In this document: one piece after another, positions 1 to 7,093 of the stretch
Position numbering within the stretch: position 1 is the stretch's first letter
How the letters are laid out: each line of letters begins with the position of its first letter
NCBI GenBank assembly: GCA_031547595.1
Contig: JAVBRU010000016.1
Span: 1-33,010 of the forward strand
DNA: 33,010 nt
Direction: 5' to 3'
DNA from: JAVBRU01 sp031547595
GTDB taxonomy: Bacteria > Bacillota > Clostridia > Christensenellales > Aristaeellaceae
Translations under genes and position numbers: made by a program
The notes under the pieces: model-generated
What the model saw: only the letters and a program-made list of their open reading frames with translations
Database searches by the model: none
What the model was told of the DNA's origin: nothing

Positions 1-223
1 AATCGACCCTTCCTAGTGTGGTCAGTGCATAGCAGTAAGAGCCCTCTTCTCCAAAGCCAATAAACTCTCCCGTTTCCAGCGCGTCCACTTCTTCCCACGT
101 CATGCCAAAGCGCACCCCATTGGGCATCGTAAATACATCCGCTTCCGCAGCCTCCGCCGCGAACCCCACGCAGCACGTCATCATCATGCACAGCACCAGC
201 AACGCGCCAATCCACCGTTTCAT
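1..223 (-). CDS. Exported protein of unknown function, N-terminal part (runs off the left edge)
   Basis: The frame reads leftward from an ATG at 223 and is still open at base 1, giving about 74 residues. It opens with MKRWIGALLVLCMMM, a Lys/Arg start plus hydrophobic core, followed by Ala-rich residues that fit signal peptidase I cleavage around residues 22-27, so the product is probably secreted. The mature start contains FTMPNGVRFGMTWEEV, resembling small secreted Clostridia proteins, but I do not recognise a named family. A purine-rich ribosome site (aaaggggcgg) precedes the ATG, and its own promoter lies at 261-289. It is a host-type gene separated from the phage cassette by a terminator. 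Confidence 0.75.
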   Translation of the reverse strand, partial: MKRWIGALLVLCMMMTCCVGFAAEAAEADVFTMPNGVRFGMTWEEVDALETGEFIGFGEEGSYCYALTTLGRVD

Positions 224-260
224 ATATCCCGCCCCTTTGTTTTTGTTCTCATTCTAGCAG

Positions 261-289
261 ATTATACCATACCGCTCACATTCCATCAA
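261..289 (-). promoter_or_regulatory. SigA-type promoter of the exported-protein gene
   Basis: On the minus strand, TTGATG (284-289) is followed by 17 bp and TATAAT (261-266), preceded by TATGG so that it forms an extended -10 (TGnTATAAT). It lies between the phage terminator and the ATG at 223, so the gene has its own transcription start. Confidence 0.7.
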
Positions 290-305
290 CCCAAAAGAAC
301 AAAAG

Positions 306-332
306 CAGGGCGCCAGCTATGCCAGCGCCCTG
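306..332 (-). terminator. Intrinsic terminator closing the phage structural operon
   Basis: An 8-bp perfect stem (CAGGGCGC / GCGCCCTG) has an 11-nt loop. On the minus strand it is followed by a T-rich tail (CTTTTGTTCTTTT). It begins 3 bp after the stop codon of the chaperone extension, so the cassette ends here by design or by fusion to a resident terminator. Confidence 0.85.
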
Positions 333-334
333 TT

Positions 335-565
335 CTAACTTTTCTCCACACCCAGATCGGCAAAGAACGCCAACGGATCGTCAATCTCGGTCTGTTCCAG
401 TTCCTCGGCAGTGCCGTGCAGGATGTTCCACTCATCGATCAGGGCAACAAACTCGTCCAGATAATAGTCGTTTAGGAGTTCTTTTTTGCCGATACCCAGG
501 ACAAGCCCTTGTGCAATAAGGCGCTGAAGCCAGCGCTCGGTTGCGGGTATTTGGCCGCCGTCCAC
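335..565 (-). CDS. Tail-assembly chaperone C-terminal extension (T-like part, read by -1 frameshift)
   Basis: This frame overlaps the end of the chaperone gene by 94 bp. An ATG occurs at 565, but no good ribosome site precedes it. The frame is -1 relative to the upstream gene and joins it exactly at the A AAA AAG heptamer (481-487). The likely real product is therefore the fusion: chaperone to ...SAKK, then ELLNDYYLDEF..., about 49 extra residues rich in Asp/Glu and ending LGVEKS. In lambda-like siphophages, G and G-T proteins made this way bind the tape measure and tail tube protein during tail assembly. No tape-measure gene follows here. Independent translation from 565 is possible but less likely. 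Confidence 0.75.
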   Translation of the reverse strand: MDGGQIPATERWLQRLIAQGLVLGIGKKELLNDYYLDEFVALIDEWNILHGTAEELEQTEIDDPLAFFADLGVEKS

Positions 566-966
566 TTTTGCGACAGCGCGTGAACGGCTTTTAGAAAATT
601 TTCCACATCATTGACCTCTACCCAGGCGGACAGCATTTCGGCAATGCCGTCCAGGCCAATGGCGCGGTCTGTTTTCAAAGTCTCCACGTCGATTTCCAAA
701 AGGTTGGAAAGCAGCGCAAAGGCATGGCTGGGCACAGCGGCCAGCGCACGGGTCAAAATGGAAATGAGCGCGTCCCCGGTGAGGCTGCTCAGGCCCTGAA
801 AAGGATCGCCCTCGGCTTCGGGGAAGCAGGAGCGGATAAGATCGGCCGGCATGGTGTTGATGGCCTCCAGTGCCTCGGCATATGCTCCCAGCGGCAGCTT
901 GCGGATGGCATAACCCCGCACATGCTTGGTTTTAGGCAAAGACAAAGTAATCGTATTCATAGTCAT
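472..966 (-). CDS. Phage tail-assembly chaperone (gpG-like)
   Basis: A 164-residue protein (MTMNTITLSLP...) with a short beta start followed by helical segments, placed directly after the major tail protein. This is the standard position of siphophage tail-assembly chaperones. Identification rests on position, size, the alpha-helical look and above all the frameshift signal at its 3' end. AGGAAG precedes the ATG at 966. A second ATG at 960 is an equally possible start, giving 162 residues. In working phages the protein keeps the tape measure soluble until the tail tube polymerises. The tape measure is absent here, so its function is doubtful. Confidence 0.75.
   Translation of the reverse strand: MTMNTITLSLPKTKHVRGYAIRKLPLGAYAEALEAINTMPADLIRSCFPEAEGDPFQGLSSLTGDALISILTRALAAVPSHAFALLSNLLEIDVETLKTDRAIGLDGIAEMLSAWVEVNDVENFLKAVHALSQKWTAAKYPQPSAGFSALLHKGLSWVSAKKNS
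481..487 (-). promoter_or_regulatory. Programmed -1 ribosomal frameshift heptamer A AAA AAG
   Basis: In the chaperone frame the codons read GCA AAA AAG AAC TCC TAA, so the heptamer is in exactly the phase needed for tandem -1 slippage. After slipping, the next codon is GAA and the second frame stays open to 335. The stop of the zero frame lies 6 nt beyond the heptamer. I see no strong downstream hairpin or upstream internal Shine-Dalgarno stimulator. Confidence 0.85.
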
Positions 967-1020
967 TTCTTCCTTTTTTGTTTATTTCACACGCAAGCAA
1001 TACATTGTATTACCGAATTG

Positions 1021-1086
1021 GGGTGCAGGGAGCACTGCCCCCTGCCGAGGGTACGGGGGCGAGTAGCCCCCGCGTTCCTCCCCCGC
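1021..1086. repeat. GC-rich double-hairpin intergenic repeat, copy A
   Basis: A 66-bp element with two consecutive hairpins: GCAGGG...CCCTGC, then CGGGGGC gagta GCCCCCG. A related copy in the same orientation lies at 14889-14954. The two align almost without gaps, with one 1-base indel, and one base pair of the second stem changes on both sides (G-C to T-A). This copy sits between the major tail protein and chaperone genes of the phage cassette. Confidence 0.8.
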
Positions 1087-1097
1087 ATCCTATCTGT

Positions 1098-1685
1098 TTA
1101 AACCTTGGGTGCCTTTTCGCTGGCGGTCAGGAAGGTATTGCAGGCCGCCTGGTTGCTGCCATCATCCTTCAGGCCCATCACAGCCAGGGGCGCGAGGCCG
1201 GCATACTGCGGTTTCATGGCAACGCCGGTGATCACCACTTCATTGACGGCGGTATTGCTGCCCTTGGTGGTGAAGTTGCCCCAGCGGATGGAGTTGATCT
1301 GGAACACGCGGAAATTGAAGTAGTTGGGCGCCTTATCCACCGTATCGGCGACAAAGCGGAGGGCATAACGCTCGCCCGCAGCCTCGAAGGTGGACTGCAG
1401 GGTGTTGGTAGTCTCGTCATAGGTGCCCATGCCGTACTTTTCAAAATCCTCCAGCGCCATTTCGGCGAGGCGGATTTCCACGTCATAGCCGTTGGTATCC
1501 ATCACGCGGGCATACATGCTGTCGTCGTAATAGAACTTCTGATCGCTCTGATCGGGGGTGAAGTTGATCACGCCCACAAAGGGGAGCGATTCGGCGGCGG
1601 AGGTTTCGTAGCCCAGGATGCTGTCCTGCTTGATGGGGGCGAGTGCCAGGCCTTTGAGGCCGATAATACCGTGTTTCTTAGACAT
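1098..1685 (-). CDS. Phage major tail (tube) protein, phi13/TIGR01603-like
   Basis: A 195-residue protein starting MSKKHGIIGLKGLALAPI. The ATG at 1685 is preceded by AGGAG at good spacing; upstream starts in the same frame have no ribosome site. The opening (GLKGLALAPI), the middle EIRLAEMALEDFEKYGMG and the late GNFTTKGSNTAVNEVVITG resemble the phi13-type major tail proteins of Gram-positive siphophages, which polymerise into the tail tube. Its position between the tail terminator and tail chaperone genes supports this. The 131-bp gap after it, unusual in so tight an operon, is filled by the GC-rich repeat. Confidence 0.88.
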   Translation of the reverse strand: MSKKHGIIGLKGLALAPIKQDSILGYETSAAESLPFVGVINFTPDQSDQKFYYDDSMYARVMDTNGYDVEIRLAEMALEDFEKYGMGTYDETTNTLQSTFEAAGERYALRFVADTVDKAPNYFNFRVFQINSIRWGNFTTKGSNTAVNEVVITGVAMKPQYAGLAPLAVMGLKDDGSNQAACNTFLTASEKAPKV

Positions 1686-1719
1686 TGTTGTGTTTCTCCT
1701 TTTTCTTTCAAATCGTATT

Positions 1720-2061
1720 TTAAATAAGCTTTTGATACCTGAGCGCGCAATAGCGGATCTCTTCATCGCTGCTGTCAAATTTCAGCTGGCGTGTATACCC
1801 ATTGTGGGCCATCAGATCGTCAATTGCGCTGCTGATGCGGCGGTTGATGCCAGCGTCATAGCCAAACACGCGGATGTAATACTCCAGGTGTGCGGCGTAG
1901 GCGGCATCATCGCCAAATTGAGCCGGGGTGTTGGCGGCCTCTTCGATGGCGATACAGGGGAGCACGGACAAATCATCCGGCCAGCCCTCTGTGACGCGGG
2001 CAACGCCGGGCACTGCTTCCATCGGGGGAATCAGCAGGTCGATTTCAGAATAGAGCGCCAT
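1720..2061 (-). CDS. Phage tail terminator / tail-completion protein
   Basis: A 113-residue protein (MALYSEIDLLIPPMEAV...) between the gp10-like protein and the major tail protein, the usual place of the tail terminator, which caps the tube and joins it to the head. GGAAGG precedes the ATG, and the gene starts 6 bp after the previous stop. Middle motifs such as EYYIRVFGYD (strand plus conserved aromatic residues) fit the DUF3168/tail-completion group, but the family assignment is mainly positional. Confidence 0.7.
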   Translation of the reverse strand: MALYSEIDLLIPPMEAVPGVARVTEGWPDDLSVLPCIAIEEAANTPAQFGDDAAYAAHLEYYIRVFGYDAGINRRISSAIDDLMAHNGYTRQLKFDSSDEEIRYCALRYQKLI

Positions 2062-2067
2062 GATCGG

Positions 2068-2370
2068 TCACCTTCCTTCGTTGATGGCGGCGGCAATGGC
2101 ACCCATCACCGCCGCCTTATGCGTTTGCCAGGCGGGATATAAAAACGGGGTAGCCGGGCGGCCAGGCGCGCCCAGTTCTACCCGCGCGGCATAGGGGACG
2201 CACGCTTCCACAGAGCCGCATACGCTGTCGCCGTCCCGCCATACCAAAGAATGAATGCTGTTTTGAAGCGCGCCTGTTTGCACGGGCGCGAGTGCTTTGG
2301 CCTCCTGCGCCACAGCTTCCAGGGCATCTTCCAGTGCGTCCTGCACTGCGTCCAAAATGGCATCCATCAT
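2068..2370 (-). CDS. HK97 gp10-like head-tail protein
   Basis: A 100-residue protein. The start at 2370 is chosen because its ATG overlaps the upstream stop as ATGA (2367-2370), indicating translational coupling. It starts MMDAILDAVQDALEDAL and contains the segment ALAPVQTGALQNSIH, the hallmark of HK97 gp10-like proteins (LAPVDTGxLRxSI). The family occupies the head-tail junction between connector proteins and the tail terminator, as here. Confidence 0.85.
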   Translation of the reverse strand: MMDAILDAVQDALEDALEAVAQEAKALAPVQTGALQNSIHSLVWRDGDSVCGSVEACVPYAARVELGAPGRPATPFLYPAWQTHKAAVMGAIAAAINEGR

Positions 2371-2699
2371 ATGCGCCTTGCCTCCGGGATCCACTCCAGC
2401 ACAGCCACTTGACAGGCCCATTGCTGTGCGCGAATGATGCGAAAATCACAGGAAGCATCCGGTGCCACCTCCACACATACACCCATGCCCTCCAGCAGCT
2501 TCTCCTGCCCGTCATAAAGCAGGTGAAGCATGCGCTGGCAGTTCTGGCCGTAGATGGTGCTGACGATGGCGTTGTCCATGGGCTGAAGAATGGCGCGGAT
2601 GCTGTCCCCGCCGCGCCAGCGGTAAGTCTTGTTATCATTACTGCGGTTATCGGGGTAGCGCAGGGTCACGGCGCGCTTGCCGCGTTCATTCAGGCGCAT
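2367..2699 (-). CDS. Phage head-tail stopper/adaptor protein
   Basis: A 110-residue protein (MRLNERGKRAVTLRYPDNRS...) overlapping the upstream connector gene by 14 bp and the downstream gene by 4 bp. Position and size match the small beta-rich stopper proteins (SPP1 gp16/HK97 gp7 type) that close the portal channel after packaging. I see no diagnostic motif, so the call is positional. Confidence 0.65.
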   Translation of the reverse strand: MRLNERGKRAVTLRYPDNRSNDNKTYRWRGGDSIRAILQPMDNAIVSTIYGQNCQRMLHLLYDGQEKLLEGMGVCVEVAPDASCDFRIIRAQQWACQVAVLEWIPEARRI

Positions 2700-3003
2700 G
2701 CCAGCCCACCCTCCCCTGCCGCCACGCGGTCAGCTCGCCCGCGATATCCGCAGTCAATGCAGACAAAGTGCGCACAATACTGCCCTCGGTGCGCGCGGTA
2801 TCGCCCTCCAGCCCCTGCTGGTTGTAGGCCACTACGGCCCACTTGACCACCAGCGATGCCATAGCATCCGGCAGTTCTGCGCGCCAGGTATAGGCGCGGG
2901 CGGCATCCATTACGCCGGTCAGCAGCTCCACAAGCAGCGCATCCGGCGTATCTATGCCTACCAGCCGCGCGCGCAGGCGCGGCAGCAAATTTTCAGGCGT
3001 CAT
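2686..3003 (-). CDS. Phage head-tail connector (gp6/gp15-like)
   Basis: A 105-residue, mostly helical protein starting MTPENLLPRLRARLVGI. The ATG at 3003 has GGAGG upstream; the longer frame reaching 3090 adds residues that overlap the 44-aa gene and has no ribosome site. The segments MASLVVKWAVVAYNQQGLEGD and SIVRTLSALTADIAGEL match the helical adaptor proteins that bind beneath the portal, where a conserved EG(x)SR-like loop follows the third helix; here it reads DTARTEGSIV. It overlaps both neighbours, a typical packed phage head operon. Confidence 0.75.
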   Translation of the reverse strand: MTPENLLPRLRARLVGIDTPDALLVELLTGVMDAARAYTWRAELPDAMASLVVKWAVVAYNQQGLEGDTARTEGSIVRTLSALTADIAGELTAWRQGRVGWHAPE

Positions 3004-3127
3004 CTTCTGGTTCCTCCGGGCAGGGGGCGTCCGGCACATGATAAATGTCATAGCCCAGCTGTGCGTACTCGCTGATTTGCTGCTCGCCAACCTGCATTTG
3101 CTTATTTCCCTTGATGGCGTAATACAT
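2993..3127 (-). CDS. Small phage structural-operon protein (44 aa)
   Basis: An ATG at 3127 with an excellent ribosome site (GGGAGGG) opens a 44-residue frame, MYYAIKGNKQMQVGEQQISE..., ending in an acidic tail PEEPEDDA. It begins 17 bp after the capsid gene stop and overlaps the connector start by 11 bp, so it is tightly built into the operon. Small proteins of this size and position, with a YxVxGN(K/R) start, are common after the capsid gene in Clostridia prophages; their role is unknown to me. Confidence 0.75.
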   Translation of the reverse strand: MYYAIKGNKQMQVGEQQISEYAQLGYDIYHVPDAPCPEEPEDDA

Positions 3128-3144
3128 GGCCTTCCCTCCCTTGC

Positions 3145-4038
3145 TTAATCGGCGCGCTGGCGCTCTGCCACCATGCGCACGCCATCGGCCTTGCCGGGCA
3201 GCAGGAACAGATCGGTATACAAGCGGTTCTGGTACAGATAGCCGTCGCCCTCGGTGTGCTCGCCGGGGGCAAACAGATAAATGGCGCTGTGCTTGATGGG
3301 TGCGATCACGCAGCTGGGGTGCATCAGGATCATGTGGATCTGGTGTGCGTTTGGCAGCGGCTCACAGCCATCGTCAAAGTCATAGCTGGTCAGCATCCGG
3401 CAGGAGGGCACCACCTGCACAGTCACATTGTCCAGCATGGTCACACGGCGGTCCAGCAACCCGCCGGACTGCTGCACGCTGAGGCCGCGGCTGATGCTGG
3501 CGGCGTTTTTGAGCAGCGACATCACCTTGGGCGTCACATACAAAATGCGGCCGTCACCGGGCACCTCGGCTTCGTCCAGCGCTAGGGTCATGTCGTCAAA
3601 CAGCTCCAGCACGTTATCCGCGTCCGGCTCGGTCTCAAGGGGCTGGCTGCCATCGCCCGTCCACTCTCTGTACAGCTTATAGAAGCGGTAGCAATCCAGC
3701 TCCGGCACGGCATGCTCGCGGATGAAGGTGCTGGTGATGTTGGCGGCGGACAACGCCTGATTGGTTTCGTCCACATCCATGGCATCCACCAGGAACTCCA
3801 CATCGCGGTCGTGCTGCAGCTTCTTAGGCTCCCAATCGTTCTCCACGGGCTGTCGGTTCCAGCCGCCGCTGCGGCTGTGCGCCTTGTAGCCGCCCAGATA
3901 CACCGTGGGCAGCTTGATCACATCCGCACCCAGGAATTTGGCGCTGTCGGTGGTCAGGGCGGCAGTGGTCAGCTCACGCTGGTAAGCCTGGCTGAGCACA
4001 TCGCCAAAGTTTTCTGCATAATTAATGATATTTTCCAT
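3145..4038 (-). CDS. Phage major capsid protein
   Basis: A 297-residue protein starting MENIINYAENFGDVLSQAY. The ATG at 4038 has AGGAG upstream, so the in-frame extension to 4089 is rejected. The N-terminal half has GADVIKLPTVYLGGYKAH followed by the EPKKLQHDRDVEFLVDAMDVDET pattern seen in capsid proteins of many Firmicutes siphophages (HK97 fold). The remainder has the helix-rich P-domain-like segment and a strand-rich end. It follows the scaffold gene directly, as expected for coats assembled on a separate scaffold. No protease gene is present. Confidence 0.88.
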   Translation of the reverse strand: MENIINYAENFGDVLSQAYQRELTTAALTTDSAKFLGADVIKLPTVYLGGYKAHSRSGGWNRQPVENDWEPKKLQHDRDVEFLVDAMDVDETNQALSAANITSTFIREHAVPELDCYRFYKLYREWTGDGSQPLETEPDADNVLELFDDMTLALDEAEVPGDGRILYVTPKVMSLLKNAASISRGLSVQQSGGLLDRRVTMLDNVTVQVVPSCRMLTSYDFDDGCEPLPNAHQIHMILMHPSCVIAPIKHSAIYLFAPGEHTEGDGYLYQNRLYTDLFLLPGKADGVRMVAERQRAD

Positions 4039-4054
4039 TGTATTTTCTCCTTTT

Positions 4055-4459
4055 TTATAGTCCGAAAGCCGCGCTGATCCGCGTGGCATCGGGGGTATTG
4101 CCGCCCCGTGGCGGCGTTCCTTTCATGCGCTGATCAACGGCACATTGCACCGCCTGGCGAAATGCGCCCTCCAGCGCGTCCATGCTGCGCGCACAGGCAT
4201 CCGGGTCTGTCAGGTTCACAGCATCCACCAGCTGGCGCGGCAGGCCTCGCTCCTCCAGCAGGTCTACCGCCAGGGCACGCACCTCGCGGTTCAATATCGC
4301 CTGCTCGCGTTGGTTCAATTCTATTTCCCGCTCGGATACCGCTTTTTGCAGCCGCTCGTCAAAGCCCTTGCGCTCGCGCGTCAGGCGGTCGTTTACCACC
4401 TTGTTCAGTTCCTCTTGGGTAAACAACTTGGGTTCGTCGATTCTCTCTTGTTCGTCCAT
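4055..4459 (-). CDS. Phage capsid scaffolding protein (DUF4355-like)
   Basis: A 134-residue protein with the sequence FTQEELNKVVNDRLTRERK near its start, the signature of DUF4355/phage scaffold proteins. A charged coiled-coil stretch rich in Glu, Arg and Gln covers about residues 15-70. A purine-rich site (aaaggg) lies before the ATG at 4459. Such proteins line the inside of the procapsid and leave before DNA packaging. It sits between portal and capsid genes, the conserved order. Confidence 0.88.
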   Translation of the reverse strand: MDEQERIDEPKLFTQEELNKVVNDRLTRERKGFDERLQKAVSEREIELNQREQAILNREVRALAVDLLEERGLPRQLVDAVNLTDPDACARSMDALEGAFRQAVQCAVDQRMKGTPPRGGNTPDATRISAAFGL

Positions 4460-4535
4460 GGTTCCCTTTCCGTTTAACGCCCGTCGGCATGCTCCGGCGG
4501 TTGTTTAAGCTCTGCCGCTGTGAAAGAGCGCGGCA

Positions 4536-5801
4536 TCAAATGCCGCTCCTGGCAAAGGGCACCTGCTCCAACAGCACGTCGTCTGGCACCAGGCCGCGCA
4601 ATGTGGCCACCATCTGCGCGATCTCCAGCTCGTTGCCCGGCATCTGGCGGGAGAAGCTGATGCGCACGGCGTTCACATCCAGCGCCGCCGCGCCGCGCGC
4701 CGCCATGAAGCATGCAAACAGCTTCAGCCGCTGATACAGCCCTTCCCGGAACCACCGCTCCTTCACCTTCGTCAGTTGCTCCAGCCCAAACAGCTTGAAC
4801 TTCATCGCCACGCCGGACGCATTGCCAGCGAAATGCTCATCTCCCAAATCCGGCACCATAGAGAATTTGTGGATGTCAGCGCGGATGGCATCCTTGAGCA
4901 CCTCAGTGTCTGCCTGGCACAGCTGCTTGGTCAAAAAACTGGCGTCCGCCTCTTTATCAGGCAGCATCAACAGTTTTTCATCACGCAGGCGCTGGGCGGG
5001 GGTGCGCGGGTCGTCCTCATCCAGGCTGTCGGCCAGGCCGCTGAAGCCCCGCGTCAGCAAAATGGCATCGGTAAATTGCTGTTTGTCGTTCACACGGTCG
5101 CTCTCAACGGCGTTGTAGGCATCTATCAGGCTCAGCACCGGCTCAAAATCCCCGCGCTCGGATTCGTTGTTCCAATACTCCACCATCGGCACGCCGCCAA
5201 AATAGTGGGGCTCGCTGCCGAGGTATTTCAGCGTGCTTGTCCCTTGATAATGCGAAAGCGTAGCGGCGGTATACACATCCGCAAGCTGCACGGTTTTGCC
5301 CTGCGCATCCGTGCGCCTTGTGAGGTATACGCCAAACAGCGGTGCGTGCTCCACCGTGTCGTCATATACAACAAAAGCGTTTTCGGGCGGCACCGCAGCC
5401 GCGCGGGGGGCGGCGTTCTCGCCCGCATACAGGATTTCCACGCCCCGCCCGTAGATCGCGGCGTGCATGGCCAGCTCCGCATCCACGCTGTCGATATTGG
5501 CCAGGTCGTACTGCTTCAGCAGCGTCTCCAGCGCAGCGGCCTGGCTGGGCGCGGCATAGCGGATAGGCTGCCCCGCCAGATAGCCCGATGTGATGGTGGC
5601 AATATACCGGGCATAGTTGTGCGCCAGGCGGTTGTTGGGCAGCGAGCGCTGCCGCTGGCGGCGCAGGATGTCCTGCTCGCCGTCAAAATACGCCTTCAGC
5701 CGGGTCAGCCGCGCCGTCCTGCCCGCGTGGGCACTCAGCGCCCGGTTGATCAGCGCGAGGGGCACTTCCTCCCCAATCAGCGCCTTATCCATGGTAATCA
5801 T
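4536..5801 (-). CDS. Phage portal protein (SPP1 gp6-like)
   Basis: A 421-residue protein (MITMDKALIGEEVPLAL...) with GGAGG before the ATG at 5801. Recognisable portal features are the N-terminal YFDGEQDI...NNRLAHNYARYIATITSGYLAGQPI stretch and the later SLIDAYNAVESDRVNDKQQF helix. The portal forms the 12-fold ring through which DNA enters the head and docks with the terminase. The C-terminus stops at PFARSGI, somewhat early compared with the usual 440-500 residues, and is followed by a 76-bp gap before the scaffold gene. A small C-terminal loss is therefore possible. Confidence 0.9.
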   Translation of the reverse strand: MITMDKALIGEEVPLALINRALSAHAGRTARLTRLKAYFDGEQDILRRQRQRSLPNNRLAHNYARYIATITSGYLAGQPIRYAAPSQAAALETLLKQYDLANIDSVDAELAMHAAIYGRGVEILYAGENAAPRAAAVPPENAFVVYDDTVEHAPLFGVYLTRRTDAQGKTVQLADVYTAATLSHYQGTSTLKYLGSEPHYFGGVPMVEYWNNESERGDFEPVLSLIDAYNAVESDRVNDKQQFTDAILLTRGFSGLADSLDEDDPRTPAQRLRDEKLLMLPDKEADASFLTKQLCQADTEVLKDAIRADIHKFSMVPDLGDEHFAGNASGVAMKFKLFGLEQLTKVKERWFREGLYQRLKLFACFMAARGAAALDVNAVRISFSRQMPGNELEIAQMVATLRGLVPDDVLLEQVPFARSGI

Positions 5802-5824
5802 TTTGTTTTCCTCCGTTTTTCATA

Positions 5825-7093
5825 TCAAATTCCCATTGCGTCCCTGCTCATCACGCGCGCCACGCGCTGGTTGCTCACATCCTCCAGGGCATAGCGCACG
5901 GCATCGATGGTGTGGTTGTTTTTATCGGGATACTCGCTCACCAATTCGCCGCTGCGGTCGCGCCGGTATTCGTAGAGCGTGAACTCCCACGCGGCGTGCG
6001 GGCAGGCGGCAGGGTCGATCACGATGGCGGATAATTCCTGCAGCCAGCGCATGCCGTGCTCCACACTGCCAGCGCCTTTGCGGGCGGGCAGGGCGTTGAT
6101 GCCGTGGCGCTTCAGCTCGTTAATCATGCGCGGCTCGCTGCTGTCGCAGGTCACGGTCTCGCGGCCAATCATCCACGCCACACGGCTGCACAGCACATCG
6201 GCATTCATGCGCACGCCGTAGACCTCCTCGAGCACATACAGCGTGCGTGCACGCTTGTCATAATGCGTACGCACAAAGGCGTCCGGATCGTTGGCAAAGC
6301 CAAAATCACCGCCGTTATAAAAGCGGTCGAACACCCGGCGCTCCCGCGGGATAATGGCGCGCGGGCTGATGTTGTCAAACACCTGCGCGCCGGTGCCGGT
6401 CACTTCACCGAGGTACGCGTGGCGGTACGCGCGCTCGTTGCTCTTTCTCAACGCCTCTGCCTGGGCGATAAACCCTTCGCCCAGCCACTCGGGCGGCACC
6501 AGGGTGTAATCGCTGTGGTGCACGAGTCTTCCGGGCACGCTTTGCAGGGCTTCGCGGTTCACCCAGCTTCCGGCGGCCTGGGGCGGGTTGTAGGTATAAA
6601 ATGTGATGGCGTGCCCGCCGCCGCGGATGATGGAGGCCTGGATGGTGCGGATGTCCTCCATGCCGTCAAACTCGGTCAGCTCCTCAAACCATAAGTATTT
6701 GAAATAGCCGCTGTCCAGCTTGATGGACTTGCTCTTGTCCGCCGCGTCCGCGCCGCGAAACAAAATGCGCTGCCCCGTTGCTTTGCAGGTGATCTCCATG
6801 GGGCTGACGGTGCAGTCAAAAATGCTGTCTGACTCCAGCGCATGGATTGCCCACTTGATCTGCGCAAACACGCTGGTGCGCAGTGTGCCCGCCACCTTGC
6901 GGTACACGATGGCATTGGCCTCGCGGTTATTCAACAATCCAAACACAATCATCAGCGCCACAAAGCTGGATTTGGTGCTTCCGCGTCCGCCCTTCAGCCA
7001 CGCTTCGCGGCAGCCATCGTGCGTCACCTGATCGCCCAGCTGCCAAAACGCAGGCGCCAGCAGCGACGTCAACGCAATTTCCGGTTTAGCCAT
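5825..7093 (-). CDS. Phage terminase large subunit (PBSX/SPP1 type)
   Basis: A 422-residue packaging motor protein. The ATPase domain shows a Walker A-like GGRGSTKSS (residues about 35-43), a Walker B-like YLWFEELTEF, and a coupling-type segment YTYNPP. The nuclease domain shows GGDFGFANDPDAF and the closing NNHTIDAVRYAL, which supply acidic metal ligands. All key motifs appear intact. The ATG at 7093 overlaps the small-terminase stop by 8 bp, indicating coupling. In phages this enzyme cuts concatemeric DNA and pumps it through the portal. Confidence 0.93.
   Translation of the reverse strand: MAKPEIALTSLLAPAFWQLGDQVTHDGCREAWLKGGRGSTKSSFVALMIVFGLLNNREANAIVYRKVAGTLRTSVFAQIKWAIHALESDSIFDCTVSPMEITCKATGQRILFRGADAADKSKSIKLDSGYFKYLWFEELTEFDGMEDIRTIQASIIRGGGHAITFYTYNPPQAAGSWVNREALQSVPGRLVHHSDYTLVPPEWLGEGFIAQAEALRKSNERAYRHAYLGEVTGTGAQVFDNISPRAIIPRERRVFDRFYNGGDFGFANDPDAFVRTHYDKRARTLYVLEEVYGVRMNADVLCSRVAWMIGRETVTCDSSEPRMINELKRHGINALPARKGAGSVEHGMRWLQELSAIVIDPAACPHAAWEFTLYEYRRDRSGELVSEYPDKNNHTIDAVRYALEDVSNQRVARVMSRDAMGI

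Noticed and set aside
3996..4089. Longer capsid start at 4089
   Set aside because: The extra residues overlap the scaffold end, and the strong AGGAG site serves the ATG at 4038.
4474..4755. A shifted-frame C-terminal extension of the portal (possible second frameshift)
   Set aside because: No slippery heptamer is seen near the portal stop, and the alternative frame is Arg/Ala/Gly-rich with no portal-like sequence.
4776..5894. Plus-strand open frame across the portal gene
   Set aside because: It is a shadow frame; the minus strand encodes the portal with a ribosome site and conserved gene order.
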